Assembly: GCA_023250995.1 (NCBI GenBank)
Contig: JAHEZO010000011.1
Span: 2,044 to 35,076, forward strand
Reading direction: 5' to 3'
Length of the DNA stretch: 33,033 nucleotides
Source of the DNA: Flavobacteriales bacterium
GTDB taxonomy: Bacteria > Bacteroidota > Bacteroidia > Flavobacteriales_H > JAHEZO01
Part shown: positions 8,993 to 16,007 of the stretch, one piece after another
How positions within the stretch are numbered: position 1 is the stretch's first letter
How the letters are laid out: each line of letters opens with the position of its first letter
The notes under the pieces: generated by a model
Told to the model about the DNA's origin: nothing
Databases searched by the model: none
Seen by the model: only the letters and a program-made list of their open reading frames with translations
Program-made: the position numbers and the translations under genes

Positions 8993-9072
8993 GGTTATAA
9001 GTTTATGGGTTTAAGAGGTTATAAGTTTAAGAGTTTAAAAGTTTAATAGTTTAATAGTTTAATAGTTTATGT
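8993..9072. repeat. 8-bp tandem repeat array, 10 units
   Basis: Ten consecutive 8-bp units in one register with consensus GTTTAAKA: ggttataa, gtttatgg, gtttaaga, ggttataa, gtttaaga, gtttaaaa, then three gtttaata, then gtttatgt. The array starts 61 bp upstream of the Wzz-like start codon and lies downstream of the flippase gene end at 9135. It is non-coding. Unit number could vary by slippage and alter spacing in the leader or promoter of the Wzz-like gene; that effect is inferred. Confidence 0.75.
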
Positions 9073-9134
9073 TCAGTGCGAATTAAAAAGGGAATTAAAC
9101 TTACCTTTATTTTCATTCCTGTAAGAGTTCATTT

Positions 9135-10625
9135 TTAGTCGACAGCAAATTCTTCTTTTTGAATTTGGGAAGGAATTTTATCCCCGTTTTTTACAATCTG
9201 ATATAATGATTTTAAGTTAATAATCCCTGTAACAAAGGAAAGCAAAATATAAAAACCGGTCATGGCAGCGAAACAAATAATCCAGTTGCTGTGAACCGAT
9301 TTAGAAATATAACCCAAGGTGAGAATCCCGGCTGCAAAAAATCCAAATTTTAAAATCATGCGCAAATTAACTTTAAATTTAAAAATATATTGCACAATGA
9401 TTATTTGAGTTAACGCGGCAAGCCCCTGAGTAAAAAAACTTGCAATGGCCGACCCAAAGGCCTGGAGATGCGGAATGAGAAAAATGTTCAAAATAATATT
9501 TAATAACATTCCGCCTCCGGCCATTATGTTAAGTGCTTTTAAATTTCCATTGGCGGTAAGCAGCGTGCCAAAAATGTAAGAAGATGAAACAGGGATGAAG
9601 CAGCCCATAAGCAAACCGAAAACAGGCGCTGAAGCTTCCGCATGTTCATGATAGAGTAATTTCATAATTTCCTCTCGGTAAAAAAAAGAACCCGAAGCCA
9701 CCATTATAGCGGGTATCACCAATAGCCGAAATGAAAGCTTTACTAAATCTTCCACCGAATCCTTTTGTTTTAACATCCTCGAAAAAAGAGGCAGGAGTAA
9801 ACCTGCAAATAAATAAGCAATCATATTTGTGGCATCCAAAAGCCGGTAGGCCTGGGCGTAAATTCCGGCCTGTATGTTATTTTCTCCGTCCGGCAGCATC
9901 CGTTCCATCATCACAGTGTCTATCCTGTTATAAAATGTCATTAATAAAATGAGCACTGCAAACGGAAAGCTTTTTTTTAAAATCATCATCGAAAAAGGAA
10001 AATTCCACCTGAGTTTAAAAAACTCGGCCTTCCTGAATACAATGATAAAGGCGATGATAGCAGTAAGTCCGTAGGCAATGGTTTGAACATAAATAAACCA
10101 CTCAATTTTCATGGGCTCGTGTGTCAGGTTACCCCAAAGAAGCACTGCGCAAATGGCAATCATAAAAGTGCGGTCGAGTACAGAAACAACGCTGTCGGTT
10201 TTAAAAAGAAATAACCCGGCAATATTGCTCCTTAAATACAAAATGAGGTAAATTAAAAACTGGTTAAAACAAAGCAAAAGCAGAAACTGAAATTGCTTGA
10301 AAGAATAACCGATGATCCAGGCGCATAATAGTGAAACTATCATGTACAAAATCCCCAGTGAAAGTTTCAAAGAAAAAATACTTGAAAGATGTTTTTTAAT
10401 CAGATGGTTGTTTTGCGAAATATTCCTGTTGTTAAAATTAGTTATCCCAAGGTCGAGAAGAATATTAAGGAGGAAAGAAAAATTAAAAAGGGCGTAGTAA
10501 AAACCGTAATCTTCCACCCCGATTGAATTTTGCACCGCACGGTCAATGCCTAAAATCCAAAAGGGTTTAATAAGCAGGTTAAGAAAGAGAAGTAAGAGGA
10601 GATTTGTTAAAAATTTTCGCTGCAT
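9135..10625 (-). CDS. Wzx-like polysaccharide flippase (MOP/MATE-related superfamily)
   Basis: A 496-residue, very hydrophobic protein with about 12-14 predicted membrane helices and ATG start. Early motifs such as NSIGVEDYGFYYALFNFSFL and DLGITNFNNRNIS are typical of the oligosaccharide flippase family (PF01943-type). These move undecaprenyl-linked glycan units across the inner membrane before polymerisation or ligation. It is the first gene of the minus-strand polysaccharide group; the Wzz-like and ligase/polymerase genes follow after gaps of about 200 and 330-450 bp. A TACCTTTG box lies 17 bp upstream of its start. A quinone-like or peptidoglycan-precursor flippase role is less likely given the neighbours. 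Confidence 0.85.
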   Translation of the reverse strand: MQRKFLTNLLLLLFLNLLIKPFWILGIDRAVQNSIGVEDYGFYYALFNFSFLLNILLDLGITNFNNRNISQNNHLIKKHLSSIFSLKLSLGILYMIVSLLCAWIIGYSFKQFQFLLLLCFNQFLIYLILYLRSNIAGLFLFKTDSVVSVLDRTFMIAICAVLLWGNLTHEPMKIEWFIYVQTIAYGLTAIIAFIIVFRKAEFFKLRWNFPFSMMILKKSFPFAVLILLMTFYNRIDTVMMERMLPDGENNIQAGIYAQAYRLLDATNMIAYLFAGLLLPLFSRMLKQKDSVEDLVKLSFRLLVIPAIMVASGSFFYREEIMKLLYHEHAEASAPVFGLLMGCFIPVSSSYIFGTLLTANGNLKALNIMAGGGMLLNIILNIFLIPHLQAFGSAIASFFTQGLAALTQIIIVQYIFKFKVNLRMILKFGFFAAGILTLGYISKSVHSNWIICFAAMTGFYILLSFVTGIINLKSLYQIVKNGDKIPSQIQKEEFAVD

Positions 10626-10642
10626 AAATTTTTAAAGAGGGG

Positions 10643-10650
10643 CAAAGGTA
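10643..10650 (-). promoter_or_regulatory. Probable -7 promoter box (TACCTTTG) for the flippase
   Basis: On the minus strand the sequence reads TACCTTTG, a match to the Bacteroidota -7 consensus TAnnTTTG. It lies 17 bp before the flippase ATG. It sits in a 165-bp divergent intergenic region facing the RNase HII promoter. A clear -33 TTTG partner at the usual distance was not seen. Confidence 0.5.
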
Positions 10651-10746
10651 ACAGATTTGCAAAAATGTTTTGAAATGGAAAATGTTTAAGAGAAAAGAAT
10701 CAGGATTCAGGGGTTAACTTCCCTTGCAAATCTGGGGAAGAAACAA

Positions 10747-10754
10747 TATATTTG
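10747..10754 (+). promoter_or_regulatory. Probable -7 promoter box (TATATTTG) for rnhB
   Basis: TATATTTG fits the TAnnTTTG consensus, with a TTG at 10724-10726 about 20 bp upstream as a possible -33 element. It lies 36 bp before the RNase HII start and would also drive the prenyl synthase gene if the two are co-transcribed. Confidence 0.55.
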
Positions 10755-10790
10755 TAAAAAAAACTCTTACGGGAAAAGTAATGGTTAGAA

Positions 10791-11426
10791 TTGAAGAAAA
10801 AAATAACCCCCTTGCTTAAACCCGTTCACACCAAAGGTATGATTGAAGCCGGTTGCGATGAAGCCGGCAGGGGCTGCCTTGCCGGACCCGTTTTTGCCGC
10901 AGCGGTAATTCTCCCTCCAAAATTCCGGAACTCCATCCTCAACGATTCCAAGCAACTCAGCGAAAAATGCAGGTATGAATTAAGAGATATCATTGAAAAA
11001 AAGGCCATTTCTTTTGCCGTTGCCAGGGTAGAGCATAATGAAATAGATAAAATAAATATTTTAAACGCTTCCATTCTGGCCATGCACAAAGCAATAGGGA
11101 AATTGAAAATTGCACCTCAAACACTTATCATTGATGGAAACCGGTTTAAAAAATATCTGACCAAAGCCGGAAAACCAATTCAGCATTTTTGCATTATTGG
11201 CGGTGATGCAAAATACATGGCCATTGCCGCAGCTTCCATACTTGCAAAAACCTACCGGGATGATTTCATGAAAAAAATTCATTTGGAGTTTCCCCAATAT
11301 AATTGGGATTCAAATAAAGGATATCCCACAAAGGATCACCGAAATGGAATAAAAAGCCATGGTGTTTCCCCCTACCACAGGTTAAGCTTTAAATTGCTTT
11401 CAACCCAATATGAACTGGAGTTCTGA
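10791..11426 (+). CDS. rnhB: Ribonuclease HII
   Basis: A 211-residue cytosolic enzyme that removes ribonucleotides from RNA-DNA hybrids. The family signature [20 protein letters not shown] is present; D23 and E24 are the first catalytic acids, DGN gives D115, and the KTYRDD segment (D157/D158) supplies the last acid. Length is normal. The start is TTG 10791; the nearest ATG upstream (10781) is out of frame, and the first in-frame ATG is at residue 17, just before the catalytic motif, which would leave a short but possible N-terminus. The prenyl synthase gene follows 57 bp later on the same strand. Confidence 0.95.
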   Translation: MKKKITPLLKPVHTKGMIEAGCDEAGRGCLAGPVFAAAVILPPKFRNSILNDSKQLSEKCRYELRDIIEKKAISFAVARVEHNEIDKINILNASILAMHKAIGKLKIAPQTLIIDGNRFKKYLTKAGKPIQHFCIIGGDAKYMAIAAASILAKTYRDDFMKKIHLEFPQYNWDSNKGYPTKDHRNGIKSHGVSPYHRLSFKLLSTQYELEF

Positions 11427-11463
11427 TTTTTCTCATTCTCCTTTTTCCAATAGGTATATTCCT

Positions 11464-11471
11464 TACTTTCG
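11464..11471 (+). promoter_or_regulatory. Possible -7 promoter box (TACTTTCG) for the prenyl synthase
   Basis: TACTTTCG differs by one base from TAnnTTTG and lies 12 bp before the prenyl synthase ATG, in the 57-bp gap after rnhB. It would give a very short leader. No strong -33 element is seen. Confidence 0.35.
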
Positions 11472-11483
11472 CCCGCTTTAATT

Positions 11484-12455
11484 ATGACATCTTTAGAAAA
11501 CATACAAGCACCCATCCGCAACGAAATGGAGGAGTTTGAACGCAGGTTCAGACAATCCATGAAAAGCGATGTTCCATTGCTTGATAAGGTTACCAGCTAT
11601 ATTTTAAAACGAAAAGGCAAACAGATAAGACCCATGTTTGTTTTTTTAACAGCAAAAATGTTTGGGAAAGTTAACCAGTCGAGTTATAATGCTGCCGCCC
11701 TGATTGAACTTTTGCACACTGCCACCCTCGTGCATGATGATGTGGTGGATGGGGCTTTCGAAAGAAGGGGTTTTTTTTCTGTAAATGCTCTTTGGAAAAA
11801 TAAAATATCTGTGCTTATCGGAGATTATTTATTGTCGAGGGGTTTGTTGCTTGCCGTTGATTCAGGAGAATTTAATTTGCTCCGCATTGTTTCAAATGCA
11901 GTGAAACAGATGAGTGAAGGGGAATTACTTCAGATTGAAAAGGCCAGGAGGCTGGATGTGAATGAAAAAATTTATTTTGAAATAATAAGGCAAAAAACTG
12001 CTGTGCTCATTGCATCCTGCTGCGCCTGTGGGGCTGTTTCGGCAAAAGCGGGTGACGATATTGTAAAAAAAATGTGGGATTTCGGAGAGAAAACCGGAAT
12101 AGCATTCCAGCTAAAAGACGATTTATTTGATTACGGCAGTGCCGACATAGGGAAACCAACTGGAATTGATATAAAAGAAAAAAAAATGACGCTTCCTCTG
12201 ATTTATGCCTTATCAAAATCAACCTGGATTGAAAAGAAAAAAATAATAAATGCCATTAAAAATCACAATGACGATTTTCAGCGTGTTCAGGAAGTGATAG
12301 GGTACGTTCTTAAATCCGGGGGGATTGAATATGCCAAAGAAAAAATGATGAAGTATCAGAATGAGGCCCTGATGATTTTGAATTCATTGCCTGCAAATGA
12401 TTCAAGAGAAAAACTGGAACAACTGGTGAGGTTTACAGTGGAGAGGAAGAATTGA
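11484..12455 (+). CDS. Polyprenyl diphosphate synthase (trans-isoprenyl synthase family)
   Basis: A 323-residue all-helical cytosolic enzyme with ATG start. It condenses isopentenyl diphosphate onto an allylic diphosphate. GKQIRP lies at 45-50. The first Asp-rich motif is HDDVVDG (D85, D86, D89) and the second is KDDLFDY (D212, D213, D216), both complete. The DDxxD form of the first motif, followed by FERRG, is typical of long-chain (quinone side-chain) synthases such as IspB; chain length cannot be read reliably from sequence. It follows rnhB closely and is followed by a fold-back repeat. Products could be quinone side chains or other polyprenyl chains. Confidence 0.92.
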   Translation: MTSLENIQAPIRNEMEEFERRFRQSMKSDVPLLDKVTSYILKRKGKQIRPMFVFLTAKMFGKVNQSSYNAAALIELLHTATLVHDDVVDGAFERRGFFSVNALWKNKISVLIGDYLLSRGLLLAVDSGEFNLLRIVSNAVKQMSEGELLQIEKARRLDVNEKIYFEIIRQKTAVLIASCCACGAVSAKAGDDIVKKMWDFGEKTGIAFQLKDDLFDYGSADIGKPTGIDIKEKKMTLPLIYALSKSTWIEKKKIINAIKNHNDDFQRVQEVIGYVLKSGGIEYAKEKMMKYQNEALMILNSLPANDSREKLEQLVRFTVERKN

Positions 12456-12477
12456 TGGGTCCCTTTGAAAATAATAA

Positions 12478-12622
12478 TAATCATTAAGACGTATAAAACA
12501 ATCTTTTCCTACCCTCACCCTTTTTTCCCTAAAGGGATCAACGCACCATATTAAGCGGACTGGCCCCTTCAGGGATCATGGGTGCGGGAATGAAGAAATT
12601 AAAATAAATGTCTAAATGGTAT
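12478..12622. mobile_element. Fold-back repeat, family 2, copy B (about 145 bp)
   Basis: The reverse complement of this stretch aligns along its full length with 7740-7883. The right end keeps the perfect terminal sequence ATGTCTAAATGGTAT, while the left end (about 12478-12490) is decayed. Inner palindromic arms (CACCC..CCCTAAAGGGATCA and GCCCCTTCAGGGATCATGGGTG) remain. It lies between the convergent prenyl synthase and queuosine-transporter genes, within 25 bp of the former stop codon, and so could act as a 3' hairpin. Confidence 0.7.
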
Positions 12623-12689
12623 TACTCTTTTATCTTAGGCCGTGGAGCTTTTTTTGGCTCAAGAATTTATCGGGGTATGGTAAATGATA

Positions 12690-13361
12690 TTATTTTTCCC
12701 CCGATACTCTTTCTTCGCCATTTTCTCCAAGATATTTTTTTATTGCCGAATGGCCCGCGTAGATCAGAGGTGTTAACGCCACAGCAATAATAAGTTTGCA
12801 TATATATCCTGTAATAGCGGCATTCATCCAAACGGAAAAGCTCCATTTGCCCGGAATAAAAAATGCAATTCCGGTTACTACAAACGTATCAATGAGCTGT
12901 GAAATGGCCGTTGACCCGGTAGAGCGGAGCCAGAGCATTTTCCCTCCTGTTCGGTTTTTGAAAAACCAAAAAACAAATACATCCACCATTTGCGAAGTAA
13001 GAAAGGCAACAATACTTCCGGCAATTATCCACATTCCCTGGCCAAAAACCGCCTGAAACTGTTCATCACTTACGGTTGAAATATTTGGATAATCAGCAGC
13101 CGGAACCCTGAGGGCAAAAAATAATATTATGAAGGCATAGGTAATTAAGCCCGCTGTGATAAGCGATAACTGCCGAACCCCCTTTTTCCCATAATATTCA
13201 TTTATCAAATCGGTGGTAAGGAAAACAACCGGCCATGGAATAATTCCAATGCTCATAATAAAGGGGCCGAGCATAATTATTTTTCCGCCAATTAGTTCGG
13301 CCACCACGGCATTGGTGATAAAAATTCCGGCAAGGGTGAGATAAACTAAGTTTCTTTTCAC
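12690..13361 (-). CDS. yhhQ: Queuosine precursor transporter (YhhQ/VUT family)
   Basis: A 223-residue membrane protein with about six helices. The segments LTTDLINEYYGKKGVRQLS, TSQMVDVFVFWFFKNRT and STAISQLIDTFVV are characteristic of the vitamin uptake-like YhhQ family, which imports the 7-cyano- or 7-aminomethyl-7-deazaguanine precursor of queuosine for tRNA modification. The start is GTG, overlapping the stop codon of the upstream enoyl-CoA hydratase by 4 bp (GTGA), so the two are translationally coupled although functionally unrelated. No other queuosine genes lie in the window. The substrate is inferred from the family. Confidence 0.88.
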   Translation of the reverse strand: MKRNLVYLTLAGIFITNAVVAELIGGKIIMLGPFIMSIGIIPWPVVFLTTDLINEYYGKKGVRQLSLITAGLITYAFIILFFALRVPAADYPNISTVSDEQFQAVFGQGMWIIAGSIVAFLTSQMVDVFVFWFFKNRTGGKMLWLRSTGSTAISQLIDTFVVTGIAFFIPGKWSFSVWMNAAITGYICKLIIAVALTPLIYAGHSAIKKYLGENGEERVSGEK

Positions 13362-14137
13362 TTTCCTTTGAAATCAGCCTTTCTTTTGTTTAAAAAGGCA
13401 TCCGCTCCTTCTTTAAAATCTTCCGTATTGCAACAATCGCCAAAGGCATTAATTTCAAATTCCAATCCATCCACTCCATCACGGAAGCAGGCATTAACAC
13501 ATTCAATAATTTTTCCAATGGCCAGAGGGGCTTTGGCTTTAATTTTTTCCAGAATCTCAAGGCATTTTGCAATAAGTTGGGCCTGTGGCACCACATAATT
13601 TACAAGGCCAAGCTGAAGTGCTTCATCCGCTTTAACCATATCGGCTGTCATAAGTAACTCCAAAGCTTTTGTTTTTCCGATGAGCTGTATGAGACGTTGC
13701 GTACCGCCATACCCAGGAATAATTCCAAGGTTTACTTCCGGCTGTCCGAACCGGGAATTTTCTGAAGCTACCCGCAAATGGCAAGCCATGGCCAGTTCAC
13801 AACCACCGCCCAGGGCAAAACCATTTACGGCTGCAATAACGGGCTTCGGGCAGTTTTCAATCAGGTTAAAAATTTCATGGCCGTTGGCCGACATATTTTT
13901 GGCCTTTTCAAGAGTTAACCCTCCAAACTCAGTAATGTCGGCTCCGGCAACAAAAGCTTTCTCCCCGGCTCCTGTAATAATAATTCCCTTTACCTCATGG
14001 TTGCTATAGGCATCCTTCATTGTATCTTTAATTTCTGAAAGGGTTGAAGTGTTTAAGGCATTCAACTTATCGGGCCGGTTTATGGTTATTATTAAAATGC
14101 CGGATTCGGTTTTTGTAAGAAGATTTGTGTAAGGCAT
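13358..14137 (-). CDS. Enoyl-CoA hydratase/crotonase family protein
   Basis: A 259-residue cytosolic enzyme, typical length for the crotonase fold. CoA and oxyanion-hole motifs are present: AFVAGADI near 61-68 and ALGGGCELAMA. The catalytic glutamates E114 (GCELA) and E134 (GQPEVNLGIIPGYGG) are both retained, which fits a true hydratase such as 3-hydroxybutyryl-CoA dehydratase or short-chain enoyl-CoA hydratase. It acts in fatty acid oxidation or butyrate-type pathways; the exact chain length is uncertain. It overlaps the transporter gene downstream by 4 bp. A MITE-like element ends 21 bp upstream of its ATG and may contribute to its promoter. Confidence 0.92.
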   Translation of the reverse strand: MPYTNLLTKTESGILIITINRPDKLNALNTSTLSEIKDTMKDAYSNHEVKGIIITGAGEKAFVAGADITEFGGLTLEKAKNMSANGHEIFNLIENCPKPVIAAVNGFALGGGCELAMACHLRVASENSRFGQPEVNLGIIPGYGGTQRLIQLIGKTKALELLMTADMVKADEALQLGLVNYVVPQAQLIAKCLEILEKIKAKAPLAIGKIIECVNACFRDGVDGLEFEINAFGDCCNTEDFKEGADAFLNKRKADFKGK

Positions 14138-14143
14138 GAAAAA

Positions 14144-14174
14144 CGAAATTAGTTAATAACTGATGTTACGCAAA
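14144..14174 (-). promoter_or_regulatory. Possible hybrid promoter of the crotonase gene, half in the MITE end
   Basis: On the minus strand TAATTTCG (14144-14151) is one base off TAnnTTTG. Nineteen bases upstream lies TTTG (14171-14174), which belongs to the terminal sequence TTTTGCGTAACATCAGT of the adjacent MITE-like element. The spacing fits the -33/-7 arrangement of this phylum. The -7 box is only 6 bp from the ATG, implying an almost leaderless mRNA, so the call is tentative. Confidence 0.3.
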
Positions 14175-14342
14175 AGTCCGAAGGATTAATATTATTATAA
14201 AAAATGAGAGGGTATATAATTTTAAAATCCCGTAGGGATGGCATTATTATATCACCCTTTCAGGGTTTTGTTTCGTTAGGGTTTCATTCTTTTTATAATA
14301 ATAACATCCCTTCGGGATTTTATTGTTTTGCGTAACATCAGT
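14159..14342. mobile_element. MITE-like element, family 1 ends with a different interior (184 bp)
   Basis: Perfect 18-bp terminal inverted repeats: ACTGATGTTACGCAAAA at the left and TTTTGCGTAACATCAGT at the right (one further base pairs). It is flanked by TAATA on both sides (14154-14158 and 14343-14347), an exact 5-bp target duplication. The ends match the 227-bp copies but the interior does not. The interior is a second, longer imperfect inverted repeat (TCCGAAGGATTAATATTATT against AATAATAACATCCCTTCGGGA). There is no open frame. It lies between the crotonase and POT genes. Confidence 0.75.
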
Positions 14343-14349
14343 TAATAAT

Positions 14350-15882
14350 TTAATTAACCCCATGCATCCTCTTTTTAAGCCATGGAAACAAAATAAATAA
14401 AACTAAGGATGTGGTTCCGCTTAGTCCAATGAATACGCAAAAAAACGTGAACAGGTTGTTGATTTCAATTCCAAGAAAAGATGGCATAACAGCAGCTGTT
14501 TCAACCGGGCTTTCCCCGGCACCCGGAGGAATGAGAGCGCTTAAAGTTCCGGCAAATTTATTGGCTGCGGCATTGGCTAAAAACCAGGTTCCCATCAGCA
14601 GGGATGAAAAACGCAAAGGGGCAAGTTTGCTAACCATGCTTAAACCAATGGGTGATAAGCTGAGTTCTCCCATGGTATGTAAAATATACAAGGCCCATAA
14701 CCACCACATGGTAATTTTCTCGGTAGATGAAACACCGTGAACAGCATATGCAATTACAATATAACCCAAAGCAAGAAGTAATAAACCAAATGCCATTTTT
14801 AGCGGGGAGGAGGGTTCGAGGTTTCGCTTATTCAGTGCATTCCAGAACATGGTAAACAATGGAGCCAGAAGAACTATTGCCAACGGGTTGATGGACTGAA
14901 ACCAGGAGGCAGGCATTTCCCAGGAGCCGATAAACCGGTTGGTTTGGGAATCGGCAAAAAGGGTAAGCGAAGCGCCCGCCTGCTCAAAGCAGGCCCAGAA
15001 AAAAATAACAAAAAAAGCAAGAATGAAAATAACGCTTATCCTCTCCCGTTCCTCTTTGTTTAATGATTTATCAGAAAAAATAATCAAAGGCATTATTATC
15101 ATTGATGCATATATCAAATAGCCAATGGGATCAAAACTTACGGTAAACATATTTTTAAAGTTCAGCAAAAAGAAAATAATAGCCACTGATCCTCCAATTA
15201 TTCCATAAGTTTTTATATCCATTTTTTGCCTTGGCATCCCAACGGCTTCTCCCTCTGGAGTGATAAGATATTTGTTTTTTAACAGTTCAAAAGTAATGGT
15301 GCTGATAAGCATTCCAGTTCCTGCAGCAAGAAAACCCCAGCGGAAATCATGAATGTTTCCGGTATCTCCTAATCCGCCACATACCAAAGGGGAGAAAAAA
15401 GCCCCCAGGTTAATGCCCATGTAAAATATTGTGAAAGCCCCGTCAATTCGGTGATCTCCTTTTGGATAAATTTGCCCCACCATGGTTGAAATATTCGGTT
15501 TAAAAAATCCATTGCCTATGATAAGAAAAGTTAAGCCGGCCCACATCATCGAAATGGCTGAGGCACTCTGAACCCCATCTGTAACAGTGCTGCCGCTAAA
15601 AAACATCAGAAACTGACCGATAGCCATAAGTATACCCCCAACAAGAATACTCCTGCGATTCCCCCAATACCTGTCACTAATATAACCTCCAAGCAAAGGA
15701 GTTAAATAAACCAGCCCTGTGTAGCTTCCATAAATATTAGAGGCATCGGCATTGGTCATAAAAAGTGCCTTGGTCATAAAGAGAATAAAAATTGCTCTCA
15801 TGCCGTAATAGCTGAATCGTTCCCACATTTCGGTGGCAAACAGTAAGTAAAGTCCTTTGGGATGGCTTTGGTTTGATGACAT
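14350..15882 (-). CDS. POT-family proton-coupled di/tripeptide transporter
   Basis: A 510-residue inner-membrane protein with about 12-14 helices and ATG start. The POT signature ExxERFxYY is present as EMWERFSYY (E18, E21, R22), and the second signature FYMGINLGAF follows in the middle of the N-terminal half. The family takes up di- and tripeptides using the proton gradient. It is the last gene of the minus-strand run with the second POT gene (125 bp upstream) and the dipeptidyl peptidase, which suggests a peptide-use unit. Its C-terminal half is shorter than that of the neighbour because it lacks the long insert. Confidence 0.93.
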   Translation of the reverse strand: MSSNQSHPKGLYLLFATEMWERFSYYGMRAIFILFMTKALFMTNADASNIYGSYTGLVYLTPLLGGYISDRYWGNRRSILVGGILMAIGQFLMFFSGSTVTDGVQSASAISMMWAGLTFLIIGNGFFKPNISTMVGQIYPKGDHRIDGAFTIFYMGINLGAFFSPLVCGGLGDTGNIHDFRWGFLAAGTGMLISTITFELLKNKYLITPEGEAVGMPRQKMDIKTYGIIGGSVAIIFFLLNFKNMFTVSFDPIGYLIYASMIIMPLIIFSDKSLNKEERERISVIFILAFFVIFFWACFEQAGASLTLFADSQTNRFIGSWEMPASWFQSINPLAIVLLAPLFTMFWNALNKRNLEPSSPLKMAFGLLLLALGYIVIAYAVHGVSSTEKITMWWLWALYILHTMGELSLSPIGLSMVSKLAPLRFSSLLMGTWFLANAAANKFAGTLSALIPPGAGESPVETAAVMPSFLGIEINNLFTFFCVFIGLSGTTSLVLFILFPWLKKRMHGVN

Positions 15883-16007
15883 AAATGATTTTATAAAGTT
15901 GGTTTTTTTATGAAAAAAGTGAACAAGGCAAATCTTGTCGGTACCTTACGGAAGGCGAAGGCGTTGGCGAAAATATAATTTCTTAAGTAATAAAGAATTG
16001 TTTTTTA

